Below are positions 21,383 to 34,039 of a stretch of DNA of 64,000 nt, one piece after another. Numbering within the stretch: position 1 is the first letter of the stretch; each line of letters begins with the position of its first letter. Source of the DNA: Cycas panzhihuaensis (Eukaryota > Cycadophyta); assembly GCA_023213395.1 (NCBI GenBank), contig CM041465.1, positions 179,063,741 to 179,127,740 of the forward strand. Reading direction: 5' to 3'. A program made the translations under genes and the position numbers. The notes below the pieces were generated by a model. That model searched no databases, had not been told where the DNA came from, and was given only the letters and a program-made list of their open reading frames with translations.

Positions 21383-23160
21383 ATGATCATGGTGGAGAAC
21401 TGTGAGAACATAGGGATGGCGATGCTTAGCTTTATTGAGATGATAACATGAGAGGATAGGGAGATCCTACTAAGATGTGGCCTACTGAAGGTCACGAGGA
21501 CACCCCAATACACATCAGATAAGCGATTACTAGTAGATATAGTATCACACTGGGATAGGTGGAGACATATCTTTCACTTATCCTAGGTGGGGGATGTATG
21601 AGAGATGCATAGAGACATTAGGAGGATACTGGGGGTACCGGCAACAGGGAGGCTGGTGACACTAGGAGCATTACCAAACAATGAGACAACACACAAGGAG
21701 GCAACTATGTTTTTCATAGGCTCAGACAGGTGGGAGAGGTGAAGGATTCCTCTCCAAACCATAGTTATGTCGAGAGTTCCTAGGGTGAGGAAGTTGATCA
21801 CGTTATGCATTCTGTTCTAGATATCCTAGAAACAAAACTATAAAGATATACCAAGAGGATGGATAGATGTAGTACGCCGGTGCAAGGCAGGAGAGAGGAT
21901 GGACTGGGCTACCCTCATAGCGATGAACCTTGTCGTACAACTGGATGTTATTTGGGTAGCGGGAGAGGCAGATTATCATATAGTATGTTACTACAATGCT
22001 GGTTCTTTGACCACTTTGGAGCAGTGGTGCTGACAGGGGGACCACACCATATCTCAGAGTGGGCCCTGATGGTACACAAGTGGTAGACTAGGTTGAGAGG
22101 GACTGAGGACCAGGCACGTGTCTGTCACTTAGTGGAGGCCATATCACTAGACCTCCTCACTATGACAGACTACATAGTGGATCCATATAGAGTGGTGAGG
22201 TGGAATAGCGATGACGAGGCAAGCGGGGCAAGAGTACCCTTAGGAGATGATGAGGGTGGCAATGGAGGTGATGGGGCCATCCCATCATGAGCCGTAGGAG
22301 AGGTAGGTCTATCAGGGACCGCATGAAGAGAGGCAAGACCATCTAGTACTATAGGTAGAGATGCAGGCCCATCAAGAGCTCTGAGGAGGAGGCAGGGTCC
22401 AAAGGACATAGGCCGTGAGCTCGGATCGTCAGGAGATCCAAAGAGGCAGCTGCACTAACCACAGAGAGGAGGGACACCCCAGTAGCTGAGGTGGTGGCAG
22501 AGGAGGTACCTGAGGAGGAGGAGGTACCTGTAGCTGGCGGAGTGCCCGAGGTAGAGGCAATCACCCAAGTAGAGGAGCCGGCAGCTACACTAGGTGAGAC
22601 ATGACCTTCTCCTGTCATCATTTGATTGCCAGATGTATATATAGTTTGATTTTTATTTAATACGCATATGGACATGTACTGATACGTGACATGTTAGATT
22701 ACAGGCATAGCAGATATCTGGGGACTGGTAGAGGCGGTAGTCTGAGAGGTATTCCCTTGGGCCTATGCAGAGAGGCATCCTCCTATCTAGGTGGGTGATG
22801 AGCCTAGATCGGCAGGCGGCCACATAGTAGCATTCGCCCCACTGATAAGGATGAGAGACATATAGGTACTTGAGTCCCAGGAGCATAAAGTACGTGCAGG
22901 ACGATAGTAGGCAGAGATGGACACCACCCGAGCAGAGAGGGATGTTCTATAGAGTTGGTTACAGGTGCTGGAGGCCCAAGGAGGAGTCGGAGGGGATATG
23001 GGGAGCCATATCCAGATAGCAGTGATGGAGGACCGCCTCTGTGGGATGGAGGAGAGGCTCTGCATCATGGAGATGGAGTGGGATCATATCCAAGCTTGAT
23101 ACGATCGGTTGGTGGAGGACATGGCATCGAGGTCGACGCAGAGTAAGACATAGATCCATA
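21383..23160 (+). pseudogene. Plant-mobile-domain-type gene relic, copy 1 (antisense in element C)
   Basis: From ATG 21383 one frame runs about 660 bp, interrupted only by isolated stops, several at likely W/Q/R positions. It shows LLVDIVSHWDRWRHIFHL followed by VGDV and ILGVPATGRLV, matching the start of the plant mobile domain (WxPETHTFHLPxGEMTxTLxDVxxLLGLPxxGxxV). A Trp-rich second half ends NSDDEASGARVP (22240), with frameshifts near 22045 and 22440. A GPSG/acid-rich tail (EEVPEEEEVPVAGG) leads to a phase-1 intron (22594-22704). The second exon ends in a heptad-like coiled coil (RAERDVL to RLVEDM, 22935-23130). PMD proteins are known both as host silencing factors (MAIN/MAIL) and as cargo of plant transposons; the setting here favours cargo. 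The exact start is uncertain. Confidence 0.62.
22594..22704 (+). other. Probable spliceosomal intron in PMD-type copy 1
   Basis: Exon ends CTACACTAG, intron opens GTGAGACATG and closes GTTAGATTACAG, 111 bp and AT-richer than the exons. It splits a codon after its first base. Removing it links the Glu-rich tail frame exactly to the frame of the coiled-coil exon (22707 is a codon start, as is 22917). Confidence 0.68.
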
Positions 23161-24049
23161 CAATGGCAGTGACCCCAAGGAGGTCACGAGATGAGGGAAG
23201 CAAGGCAAGAGGCTCACAGAGGCTGAGGAGAAGTCTCAAAGGGATGTGGTCCCCAGGAGAGGGATCACATTGACGAGGAGATTATGCCCTAGGGGCGGGG
23301 CAGCAGTAGAGTAGTGTATCTATTTTTATTTTAGACAGGGGAAAGCACGGACCTATAAGGAGTCACCATATTTAGTCACATGATTGTACCCTCCCTATAA
23401 GGACACCATCTTCGCAAGTATGATGTACCATACCATTTCTATGATATGATACATGATTATTTTGATGTATATAGACAGGGTGATTGATACCCCATTTGAT
23501 GTATGATGGTATGTATCATAATATACGGTGGATGATATGTATGTTTTTTATTTACATATTTATATATATGTATGAGGGTGCACGAATGTACGAGGATATG
23601 TATGATATGTATGATTATACTTTGAGTTGATTATTGTATGAGCTTTGTATTGTGATATGATATTGGTTTAGGTTATACGTATCTCCTTTCATGTGGGACC
23701 ATGTTCCTAACAAGAGCACACATGATCACCATGCGTAGAGGTGATAGACATATATGGGGCTAGGAAATACAGCAACACGCATATCCATATGGGAGCATAG
23801 TGGGGTATGCAAAGGAAATACAAAAAGGACGAGAGTGACGATACTCCAAAATGTTATCCTAATTGGGGGATACCCAAATAGGAGGATAAGGTTCCCAAGA
23901 GGAAGGGAATAAGGGTTCCGCGGGAGGAACCAAAAAGAAACGAGAAGGCCATCCTAAGCCGTCATTCCACCTGTGGCTAGGAGGAATGGGAACAAACTTA
24001 AGATGGTAGTTTATGCTTATTTCAGAGCATGAATGAGGTGACGACAGAG
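23161..24049. other. Convergent 3' regions of PMD-type gene and pol, element C
   Basis: No sustained frame. It is AT-rich in its middle (23390-23700, runs of TATGATATG). It would hold the ends of two convergent transcripts. Confidence 0.45.
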
Positions 24050-24425
24050 TCATGAATAGAAGTTTTTAAGGAATTTCCCATTAACAACTTTCTCAAACTC
24101 AAGGCCCTCCAAGGTGGCAATCTTATAGGCACTGTTATCGAGGCTCTCGAGAATGACAAAGGGGTCAACCCATTTGGGTTCGAATTTAGTGAAGTGGTTA
24201 TGGAGATATTCCAATTTGAGGATATGGTCCCTAGGACATAAAGGACGAGAACGAAGGTGTTTATCATAGGTCCTTTGTGAGTGGGCTTTGGATGCGAGGT
24301 TAGCCTGGTAGGCGATTAAACATCTCTCATCCAAGGCTTCAAGGTCTAAGAGGCGAGCCTGACATATCGACTCCTCGTCGATGAGACCTCGAAGGGAAAC
24401 TCATAGAGAGGGAATCTTGATTAGG
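24050..24425 (-). pseudogene. Integrase C-terminal domain, element C
   Basis: The minus strand reads ARLLDLEALDERCLIAYQ, a basic Q/K/R segment with AYDK-like YDKHLRSRPL, then HILKLEYL and FEPKWVDPFVILES, SAYKIATLEG and VVNGKFLKNFYS. This is the small beta-barrel C-terminus of Ty3 integrase that precedes the end of pol in Tat-type elements (GPYxV...GxYxLxxxxGxxxxxxxNxxxLKxYY). The upstream zinc finger and DDE core are absent: 24420-24430 joins directly to the pre-RT linker. Confidence 0.72.
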
Positions 24426-25140
24426 TTAGGCACAGAGCCTGCTAAGTGCTCAAGTAAAGCCTCATCATCTTCAAAATAATCCACCCAGTGGATGACCTTA
24501 CTTCGAATAGATGAGGTGTTAGAGGAAGTTGGAGCAATGGAACTACGATGGTCCATAGGTTGCCCAACATCCCCAAAAAACTTTAAGGGAGAGTCAGGAA
24601 GGGGTTCCTCGAAAGGAGCAGAGGAAAGTTCCTCAAGGCCACCACCTGTAGGGGGTGATGGAGGGGAAGAATCAAGGACCTATGGGTCAATGTGCATAAT
24701 GACATGTGACACAAGGGGGTGACTAGTCTCTCTAATAAGAGGAGTTCTAGGTTGGGACCTAGAATAGGCAGGGTACCTCCTACTAGTGTGGAGGAAAGAG
24801 ACGAGGTGAGGAAAGTCCTCATCCTCGCTATGGGACTCATCGTCACTAAACAAGATGAGGTACTCATAGCTCCTGACACTGATAGGAGCAAAACGAGTAA
24901 GACTAGAGGAAGAAGATATAGGATCTTCTTCAAGATGGGATGAATCGACTATGCAGATGGAGCAAGATGAAGCATGAGTAAAAGGGCCTTTTTCCCCCCT
25001 TCGCATGGCCATGGCTTGCTTGGTTAGAAGGATGAGTTTGTTTAACAGGTGGGCATTCACGGGAAACAACCATCATTTACCCATCATGGATGAACTTAAG
25101 TTTCCCCCAGCAGGTCAAACACACGGCTCCCATCTAATTG
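24426..25140 (-). pseudogene. pol linker of element C
   Basis: This aligns with 16861-17470 of element B: SFSDDESHSEDEDFPH (about 24830) and VDYFEDDEALLEHLAGS (about 24490-24440). It is broken at the SVPN position, after which integrase C-terminal sequence follows instead of the rest of the linker and RT. Confidence 0.7.
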
Positions 25141-25440
25141 AGCCATGGTCAACCCAAAAGAAGATTGTAGTCGACATTAATGTCAAGGACTACAATGTCG
25201 GTGAGGACAGTCTTACCCTCGAGAGTAAGCGGGATCGAAATAGATTCGAATAGAATCTTTTCACTACTATCATAGCCTTGGCATCGCCATGGAACGGGTT
25301 CCAAGGTGAAAATACCAAGCTCTTGCATAACATACAAGGGCATGGCATTAACAGAAGAAACGTTGTCAATGATGGTCCTTCGTAGGGTATAGTCTGGTGT
25401 GTCAATAGTGATGGTGAAAGGGAAATTCTATTGGTGTTCT
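25141..25440 (-). pseudogene. Aspartic protease region, element C
   Basis: IDNVSSVNAMPLYVMQELGI begins near 25375 and LTDIVVLDINVDYNLLLG ends near 25150. The catalytic Gly of D-x-G is Val here. The reading frame between 25343 and 25149 is otherwise open and closely matches element B. Confidence 0.7.
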
Positions 25441-28165
25441 ATTTCACAAGTAGGGGAAGATCTTTAGGATCAAAAGAAATGATAGGCTCATGGCTTTGGG
25501 TAATACCCAAAGTGTGAATGGGCACATCATTCAACCCTAAAGCTTCTAAAAGGAGTGTCCATTGTTCGGGATAACTTCTCAAGATATCCATAATGGATAA
25601 CCCAATGGCCACGGTATAAAGCTCGTTGATGATAGAAAAGGCCTTCCCTTTTGCTGTGAATTGAGGAAGCACTCTCCTAAAATCGTAGCCACTTGGACAA
25701 ACAGGAATAGTCTTGGGAAGTAACGGGACTTCCAAAAGGGAGGTTTCTGGAAGAGGATCAGAGTGTGGAATAGAAGAAGAGGCACCAGCTGCCTCTTTAA
25801 TGGCTTGAGACCAAGTTAAGGCATATAGCGGGGTGGCCTCAAGCATTTGAATTACCTTTTTTCCCTTATTCTGGGACCGCGAAGGTGAGGGAGTACTTCG
25901 GTCAGGGGAATGCGAGAAAGAAGGCGAATCCCGAGCGCCCTTCCCCTTATCATGGGAAGGACAGGAATTCAAGGATCTTCCTCGGTTCTAGTTAATTTTT
26001 AGGTTGAGCATTACGATCATGTTCCCCATATTTAGGAAATGGATCCTTGTGGATGAGTTGGTCTAGGTTGGGCCTTGAGGCCTGTTTAGGAGATGAGTCA
26101 CGTTGAGGGGCATCCCTAGAATGTTGAGCCCTACAACGTGAATCATCATGGAAACACTCCCCATGAATGGAATACCACTTCTTCTCAAGCAAGGAATCTG
26201 GCTTCCTTGCTTGAGAGGACTGGGTATTACCACCCTTAGGAAGAGCAACTTGAGTAGCTTGTTGGATTTATTTATTGGAAGTAGGTGATGGAGGAGCTTG
26301 TAGTTTAAGTTCCTTCATCATACGTTAGAATGAACGTATAACAAAAGCGAGCAAATCTAGGGTCTTCTCAGTTAGATAAGAAGAGGACCTAGTGGATTGT
26401 TGTGGTTTAGTTTCTTTAGTTTGGGGTTATGTCTCATGGCATTGTGAGGGCTTGAGAGGCTTCTTGAGTCCAGCTTGGATCTCAATAGCCTCAAGAGCTA
26501 AGCACTTTGCAATGGTGGAGTCGCATGTAGCTGCCCCCATCTTAAGGACTTCCACATGGACTTAGGGGTGAAGTGCATTAATGAAGAGATCCCTCTTCAA
26601 TTCCTCAGGCAAAGTAGCCTTAGTGGAATGGAGGAGGTCATGAAATCACTGCATGAAGTCACGACTCATCTCATCGTGACCTTGTTTGAGCAAAAGAAGG
26701 GATTTCATTCCACTTTCGAATGGACAAGCCACATCAAAATAGTTAATGAACTCATCCACAAGTTGCTAAAATGAGAAAATGGAATGGGCAAGCAGGCGAT
26801 AAAACCATTTAAGGGCATCGTCTTGTAAAGAATGTGGAAATAATTTCATTAGTATGTGATCATAAGCCTAGTAATCAATGCACGCCATAGAGAAACTACA
26901 GACATGCTCTGCTGGATCTTGTGATGAAGTTCCATCGAACTTAGGAACTTTGGGGGGATGAGGTGGTAAGTCAGTTCTTAATACCTCAACAGATAGTGGT
27001 GTCAATTTATAATCCATGAAGGGATGTGCCCTTGCTTGGACCATAGGATCGGTAATGATGTAGGAGGTAATGGACAAGGAACAGATGGGGGTGGTATGCC
27101 CATCCCTCCTTGAGGAAATATCCCTTGTTAAAAAGGGACTTAAGGGTAAGTGCTTTGAAAGGAAGTTGGGTTCCCTTGCAAAGGCATTGCATAAGGAGCT
27201 ACACATGATGGAGGAAAGGAAGGGTGTGGAACTAGGTTTTGTCCATATGGGCCGCCTATGGGTGGCGCAACCCCATATGGACTTAATGGGTCCACCTCAT
27301 AAACTGGAATATGGTTCCCTTTACCATGCCCCCAAGGCTGAGAAGTATATCCTGGGGGTACGTAAAGAGAAGGACCATTAGGTTCGTTTTGAGCATACGT
27401 GGGAGCAGATCCCACATGGCTAGTGGTAGGGGTGTTGGTAAGACCTCTAGGCCTACTAGGAAATGCATGAGTCACACTGGGAAGTGGCATATTGGCTTGA
27501 CTAGGAAAGGGTATGCTAACCCCAAGCTAGGGAAAAGACATACTACGAGAGGGTCCTAAAGAGCTAGGACCATGATGAGGAATATAAGGTACGATAGATG
27601 TCCCTAAGGTAGATGTAAGGATAGAGCAGGATGGATGTGTAGACACAAAGGGGTTACTTGTTGTAGGAGTTGTAGATGCAGATGAAGACATCGTGATATG
27701 CATGGATGAGGAGGGTGCCCCACCACGTAAGACGTCTTCAAACCATCTAGGATGTGATTGAAGACGAGTAGCAAGAAAGCACTCGCTAAGAGATTTAACT
27801 ATGTCAACAGGAGGGGTATCCAGGTGATCCTGAGAGGTAGACATGACCTCAAATGAAGTAGACCCCTTGGGGCACTCCTCATAAGAATCACCAACTGGGT
27901 GGTGAATCTCAAGAGGAGATGGACCCTCTACTGCATGAGTAGAGGGATGGGCATCAAGTGGGTGATGTTGATCACCTGGGTAGTAAATAGGATCGTCACC
28001 CTCTTCGGTGGATCCTAGAATGGATACGGGGAACTCATAAGCTCCCGAAGCAAAGGCGTGATAAGCCTAATTTGAAGGGTATCCTTCCATTGTCGAATCA
28101 AAATCTAACAATAAAAGAAGATGATATGCAGGGTCTTCTAATAATGGAGGCAAACCACGTAGACG
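25441..28165 (-). pseudogene. gag: gag of element C
   Basis: Minus-strand gag aligning with 13771-15990 plus the downstream gag/protease spacer. The N-terminal segment is seen at 27844-27527 (RLQSHPRWFEDVLRGGAPSS). Then come the Pro-rich middle (27490-27140), the core (27040-26500: PHPPKVPKFDGTSSQDPAEH), the zinc-type block WYSIHGECFHDDSRC (about 26190-26150) and a Lys/Ser-rich tail running into 25972-25439. In the zinc block the leading Cys of element B is Tyr. Frames are interrupted, but less so than in element A. Confidence 0.75.
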
Positions 28166-28715
28166 ACATGAGAAACATCACATATAAAACTTGCCAAAGC
28201 GTTAGAAGAGGAAACAGAAATACAAAGTACGTGTTGGGGGCTACCCAACGAAAGAAATAAGTGGTGAAGACTACTAAAAGGTAGTAGTACCAACAGGAAG
28301 GGATAGGAACTAGCTCCCTTACTGGTGGGTCCCTAGTATGGTCGTTAGTGGATGTGCATCTACAGGATAGTCGCTAAGCTCGATAAGAGTAATGGTAGTC
28401 AACAATGATGTCGAAGGTGTGGGCAAGAACCTACAAGCAAAAAGAGCACCATGCAGGGCGCCCCGTGCGCTGGAGCATGAGTTCAGGACTTGCGAATGGC
28501 ACCCAACTACCTTAAATTAGCCCTCAATCTAGAAGAGAGAGTGCATATAGGGGGTAGCTTGGATGGTCTCAAGAGGAATGTCCTCCCACCCTTGGATGGC
28601 CGGAAGGGAAGGAAAGGAATCCTCAAGGAGTTTCCCTATGATGAAGGGAAACAAGTGTGAATAGAGTAAGTGAAAGCCTACGATGTAAGCGGGTCTCCCT
28701 TAGCTATTTGGTCAA
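28166..28715 (-). other. Leader and primer-site region, element C
   Basis: Non-coding leader between the 5' LTR and gag. Directly after the LTR end, on the minus strand, comes TTGACCAAATAGCTAAGGG, the expected place of the primer binding site. I cannot match it confidently to a tRNA. Confidence 0.45.
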
Positions 28716-31102
28716 TGTAAATAAAACCAAGAGAGGGTGAGAGAGGGGCACTTAGGCCAATTCTTCCTTTAACAACTAAAGGTAAAACAAAAAAGAGAAC
28801 AAGTGTTGTATGTGTAAGCAAGCGATGTCAAACAGAATACACCTAAAGAGGTATGTGTTGGAGTGGTAGGAAGAGGAAGAGGATAGGAGGGGGTTCCTAC
28901 GATGTCCTTTTCCTATATATGAATCAAGCATATGATATATAAGTGCAAACAATCACTACCATTTAACCTCTTACTTTCATGTAGTTTATTTAGCTAAACA
29001 TAGATTTGAATAAAAGCAAAAAGGGGAAATGGGGGATAAAGAGATAGATGTGCATACCCAGGAGGTGTAGTGGCTGACGGGAGACCTCACCCACACATAA
29101 TGCACATCCTTATACCAACTGGTGGATGTGCGACCAAGATTGACGCAAAGGACGGGGGCTTCCTTACCTTCCCCTCATGGAACGAAAAAGCAGAAAAAGG
29201 AAGCGAATGGAATGAAAGAAAGGAAAAGAGAATGAGGTGTATTCGGATTTGGAAGCCTCTTCCTTTCACGCGAAACCACTCCAACCTGCACATACAAGAA
29301 CTTATCCCTTCCAATAAGGGGTTACAAATAGAGCTATATATAGATATGTAAGAGTATGTGATATATATATCAAATCGTTATATCAAGTTAGGAAAATAAC
29401 TACTACAAATAACTCCAATCTTCCCTCAAGCGAACATGAACATCAAGCAAGAAGGAGTGAAGGGAAGCCTCAAGATGGCCAAACCCTCTGCTAGGTTCTC
29501 CGCATAGCCCTTTAGCACATTAAAGTAAGGACACATAGTAACTTATGACAGCCAAGAAACATGAGGATAAGTGTAGCAAAGTGTTGGAGAGGTAGAAAAG
29601 CGATGGAGTTGCTATGGGCATCAATCCAGCATACAAACCCCTACCAATGTTTTCAAGGGATACCCAATAACATTAGGGACATCACATGAGTCTGAATGAG
29701 AGGCGTACATACCTGGAATCAGTGCATCAAGGGCTACACATGTTGATAATCCAGTGCATGCCTAAAGGCTTACCTTCTCCTAATTAACCCAAGAGAAGCA
29801 TAAGAGTAGGAGAAGAAAGGTAGGAAGGGGATTACCCTTCAAGAGTATGCCTAAGTGGGATTGCCCTGCTTTACTCCCTTTACCTAACCTTTATGGATCT
29901 TTTCCTGTTGCTTCCTTAAGGAAAACTAGTAGAGGAAAGGTGAAAACCTAAAATGAAAGGCTAAACTCAATGGAAGCAAGGTTTGCTACAACCAAACAAG
30001 GAGAAAGCAAGTAAGCACACTAGAAAATGAGTCTAACATGGAGATAACACATAATAAATTCTAAAAAAAGGATCTAAAATACCTACTGGGCTGGATATAG
30101 GGTAGGTCTTCCCCTGCAACTAGCAAAAGAGGAGGGTTCCTACAAGGTTTTACAGGAGGTAACCCTAGGGATGGCCGTGAGAGACACTTGTTGGGATGAA
30201 TTGGAAGAGAACCACTCCCAAACTTGCTTAAGAATGCCTGGAGAGAAGCTTCCCACCATGGAGAAGGGTCATTGTAGGTAGATCCTGGGTTGGAGTTGCA
30301 TGAAATGCAGGCCTATAGATGCACCTATGGAAGGAAGAGAGAAAGAGCAAAAGTTGCAGTAGGAGGTAGTTGAGTTAGAGAGCCAAAAAAGATCTAAGAG
30401 AGGTAAAATGATGATGGTTTTAGGATTTATACCCATCCCAACCCTAAACAAGTGAATAGGGTATAAATAGGGCTAAGTTGGATGCGAGAAGATGTGGCAA
30501 TTCTGCCGGAAAAGCGAGAATTACCACGACAATTTTTTAAAAACAACTTGCAATAGTCGCTGCAAAGAACTTCTGACATCGCTAAGTTTATAGCGAGCAG
30601 GGACCGTAAAGCTAGAATGGCAATAATCTGGGTTCTGAGAACCTTATGAGGTGATGTGGCAGGCCTGAGAGGGGCTAGCTCTCTTGTCTAGATGGCTAAG
30701 ACAGTCCATAAGGCATGTAGACAAAGGCAAGAGGATCATCAATGTCTAAAGGTCCTGGAAGCGATGTGATAGGAGCTCAAAATCAAGGCATGAACGGGTC
30801 ATACAAAAAAAATGAGGCTTGAGGTAGTGTGGAGGTAGCGAGGAGGGTCATAAAGTGCCATGGGGGATGCGTACCTTGCGAAAAGGTCAGTCCCACTAGG
30901 TTGTCACAGACTCACAATACGACAAGTAGCATGATCAAGCCAAATGGATGCAAGGTGATCATACAAATGAAGCAAGAAGTCATACAATGAGGTGATACTT
31001 CTATTAACTTTTCCAAAGAAATAGTAGAGGTGAAAAGGAAGAAGCATACCTGAGCTTACCTGAGTCAACCTGCCCGTATCCATTTCCAATAGCTAGGAAA
31101 CA
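28716..31102 (-). repeat. 5' LTR of element C
   Basis: On the minus strand it opens TGTTTCCTAGCTATTGG (31102) and closes GGTTTTATTTACA (28716), with proper TG...CA ends (2387 bp). Inner 1.74 kb match the 3' copy at 17787-19530. The outer 650 bp match the start of the element B LTR at 10849-11500, which identifies them as true U3 sequence. Confidence 0.78.
30426..30439 (-). promoter_or_regulatory. TATA-type promoter element in 5' LTR of C
   Basis: The minus strand reads GGGATGGGTATAAA. The identical block occurs in the 3' LTR (about 19497-19512), and a near-identical one in the LTR of element B. Confidence 0.45.
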
Positions 31103-32101
<999 letters not shown>

Positions 32102-34039
32102 CGATCCAATGGCCCTTTCACTTAATCATTAAAGGTTCCAACTAAAACTCTTATTCACATAATCCAACCATTTATGAATAATATCTAGTATAGCCAAGTT
32201 CCTTGATCTAATAGCCTTGATTTTTCATACCTCCATCCACTCATGGATCTCTCAGATTCTAACAAAGTAAAGGTAATTTCAAAATTCTCTCATAACTTAT
32301 GAGTTGTAAGTTAACTAGTCTTTCTACCTTACATTCATAACTCTCATTTGGATGATGGTCTCCTTATTGACTTACACTATAAGTTACAAGATACGAGGTA
32401 AGAGACACACTTATACTTGTAAATTTTTCTTCCTCCATGACTTTGTCTATAACTTATAGCTATAAGATTTGAGTTGTAATATCTTGCTCCCATAAATATT
32501 TCACATTAAATAAAACACTTCACTTGCTAGGTGTCAACTTATCATGGAGTGGTCCCATCTAACACTTTTATTCTTAATCAAAATCACACTTTTAACTTGT
32601 AATCATGTAAAATTCATTTTAAAATAATTCTCAATTTTTACAAGGCATGAGTTGTGAATAAATGCTTATTCCTTATGCCTGATTACTTTTGCTTTCAATA
32701 AGACTTCTTTCTTGACATTCACTCCAAGTTATAAATTATTTCTTATTCATAACCAACTCTTAATATATTTTTTCCTTTATTCATAGTTAACTAAAGTTTC
32801 ATTAGTGTGTGACCCTTGATGGAGAAAACAAGAACCATATACATTTTTAAGTTTTTAGAGGGAAATTTTCTCTCTATCAAATTTCTTAATAAATTATTTT
32901 TCCCTTCCAATCCAACCAATTCTTTTACATAACACCTAAACATACAAATTTGTCTTTAAATAATTATCATGGACCTATTAAATATGTAAACACTATAACT
33001 TCAAATTATGCATTAAATTATTTTAATTTTCTATTCATAACTCAATGGAATGACTTCAATATCATGTGAGAAAATTAGAGGATATTTTGTGCACATGGAG
33101 CAAGAAAAATAAAGGAATATATATGCATAACAAATAAAGAGCCTAAATAGAGGCTTTTAGTGAAAACAAAGGAAAAAATAGAGAGACAATCATAAATAAA
33201 TATGTGTACCAAAAATACATATCACATACTCATATTACATATTTTTATATTGTATATCAAAAAATAAAATATCATGATATGTCTATTGCTATAATCATAA
33301 ATATCCTATTGTTATAAGTTGACTACAATTATATTTAAACTATTTTATAGTTATAAATTGCCTACACTTACAAATTCCTCCCAGCTATAAATGTCGTATG
33401 CTTTCCTCTCTCAATGGATTAAGGTACCTTTCAAAATGAAGATATATTAAACATTTTACAATTATGATACCTAAATCAAAGGAATATGATTTTGAAATGG
33501 ATCCTTAAGGTAGATCTTGTCATTATCTTCAAAAGGAGTGGTCATGGATCCTAAATAGATATCATATGAGAAAATTATGCTAATTTTATGTTTGTTGTCT
33601 AAAAGATTAATTCTTTGGGCTAACTTTACTTTAAATTATTAATTATCTTTAAGGATAATTATAGCCTAAAAGAACATGGGATTTTAGTGGGAATTAAATA
33701 TGTGAATGTATATAATTAGTGATTAGATTATTTGAAAGCTTGAGCTTGTAGAGTTTATATGTTTTCTTTGATTTTTTATGTTACAAAAGCATCATAAAAT
33801 AAATCACTAAATGAACAATATAATAGGTTAATAAGACAATATTTCTAGCAGTATAATAATATTGACAAATACTAAGTCACTAGGATCCTTTAATTTATAA
33901 TTTTAAAGAAATATAATTATTAGCACTATGATGATAATAATAAAGTAAAATTACTTATATATAAGCATGTATGCCACTCTCCAACCTACAAAATAGTGAA
34001 TAACAAAACATTAATCAAATATAGAAACATAAAGTATAG
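32102..34039. other. AT-rich DNA, possible 3' flank or LTR of copia relic D
   Basis: No coding frame. The last 600 bp (about 33400-34039) directly follow the end of minus-strand copia relic D and may be its 3' LTR, but no partner LTR is available to test this. Fragments such as TTATGAGTTGTAAGTT recur in both orientations at 32280-32480. Confidence 0.4.

Larger units (their letters stand above)
17787..31102 (-). mobile_element. Tat-like Ty3/gypsy retrotransposon C with antisense PMD-type gene
   Basis: Read on the minus strand: 5' LTR (31102-28716), leader, gag, protease, linker, integrase C-terminus, a plus-strand (antisense) PMD-type gene, archaeal-type RNase H, then an incomplete 3' LTR (19530-17787). 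RT, RNase H and the integrase core are missing: the linker runs straight into the integrase C-terminus at 24420-24430. The two LTR copies match closely over about 1.74 kb. I find no convincing target-site duplication, so the ends may have been rearranged. Confidence 0.75.

Noticed and set aside
22349-22675. Minus-strand 108-codon Ser/Thr-rich frame
   Set aside because: It is the complement of the Glu/Gly-rich tail of the PMD-type gene, and its start overlaps the probable intron.
24492-24943. Plus-strand frames in element C linker
   Set aside because: They are shadows of the minus-strand linker, which aligns with element B at the protein level.
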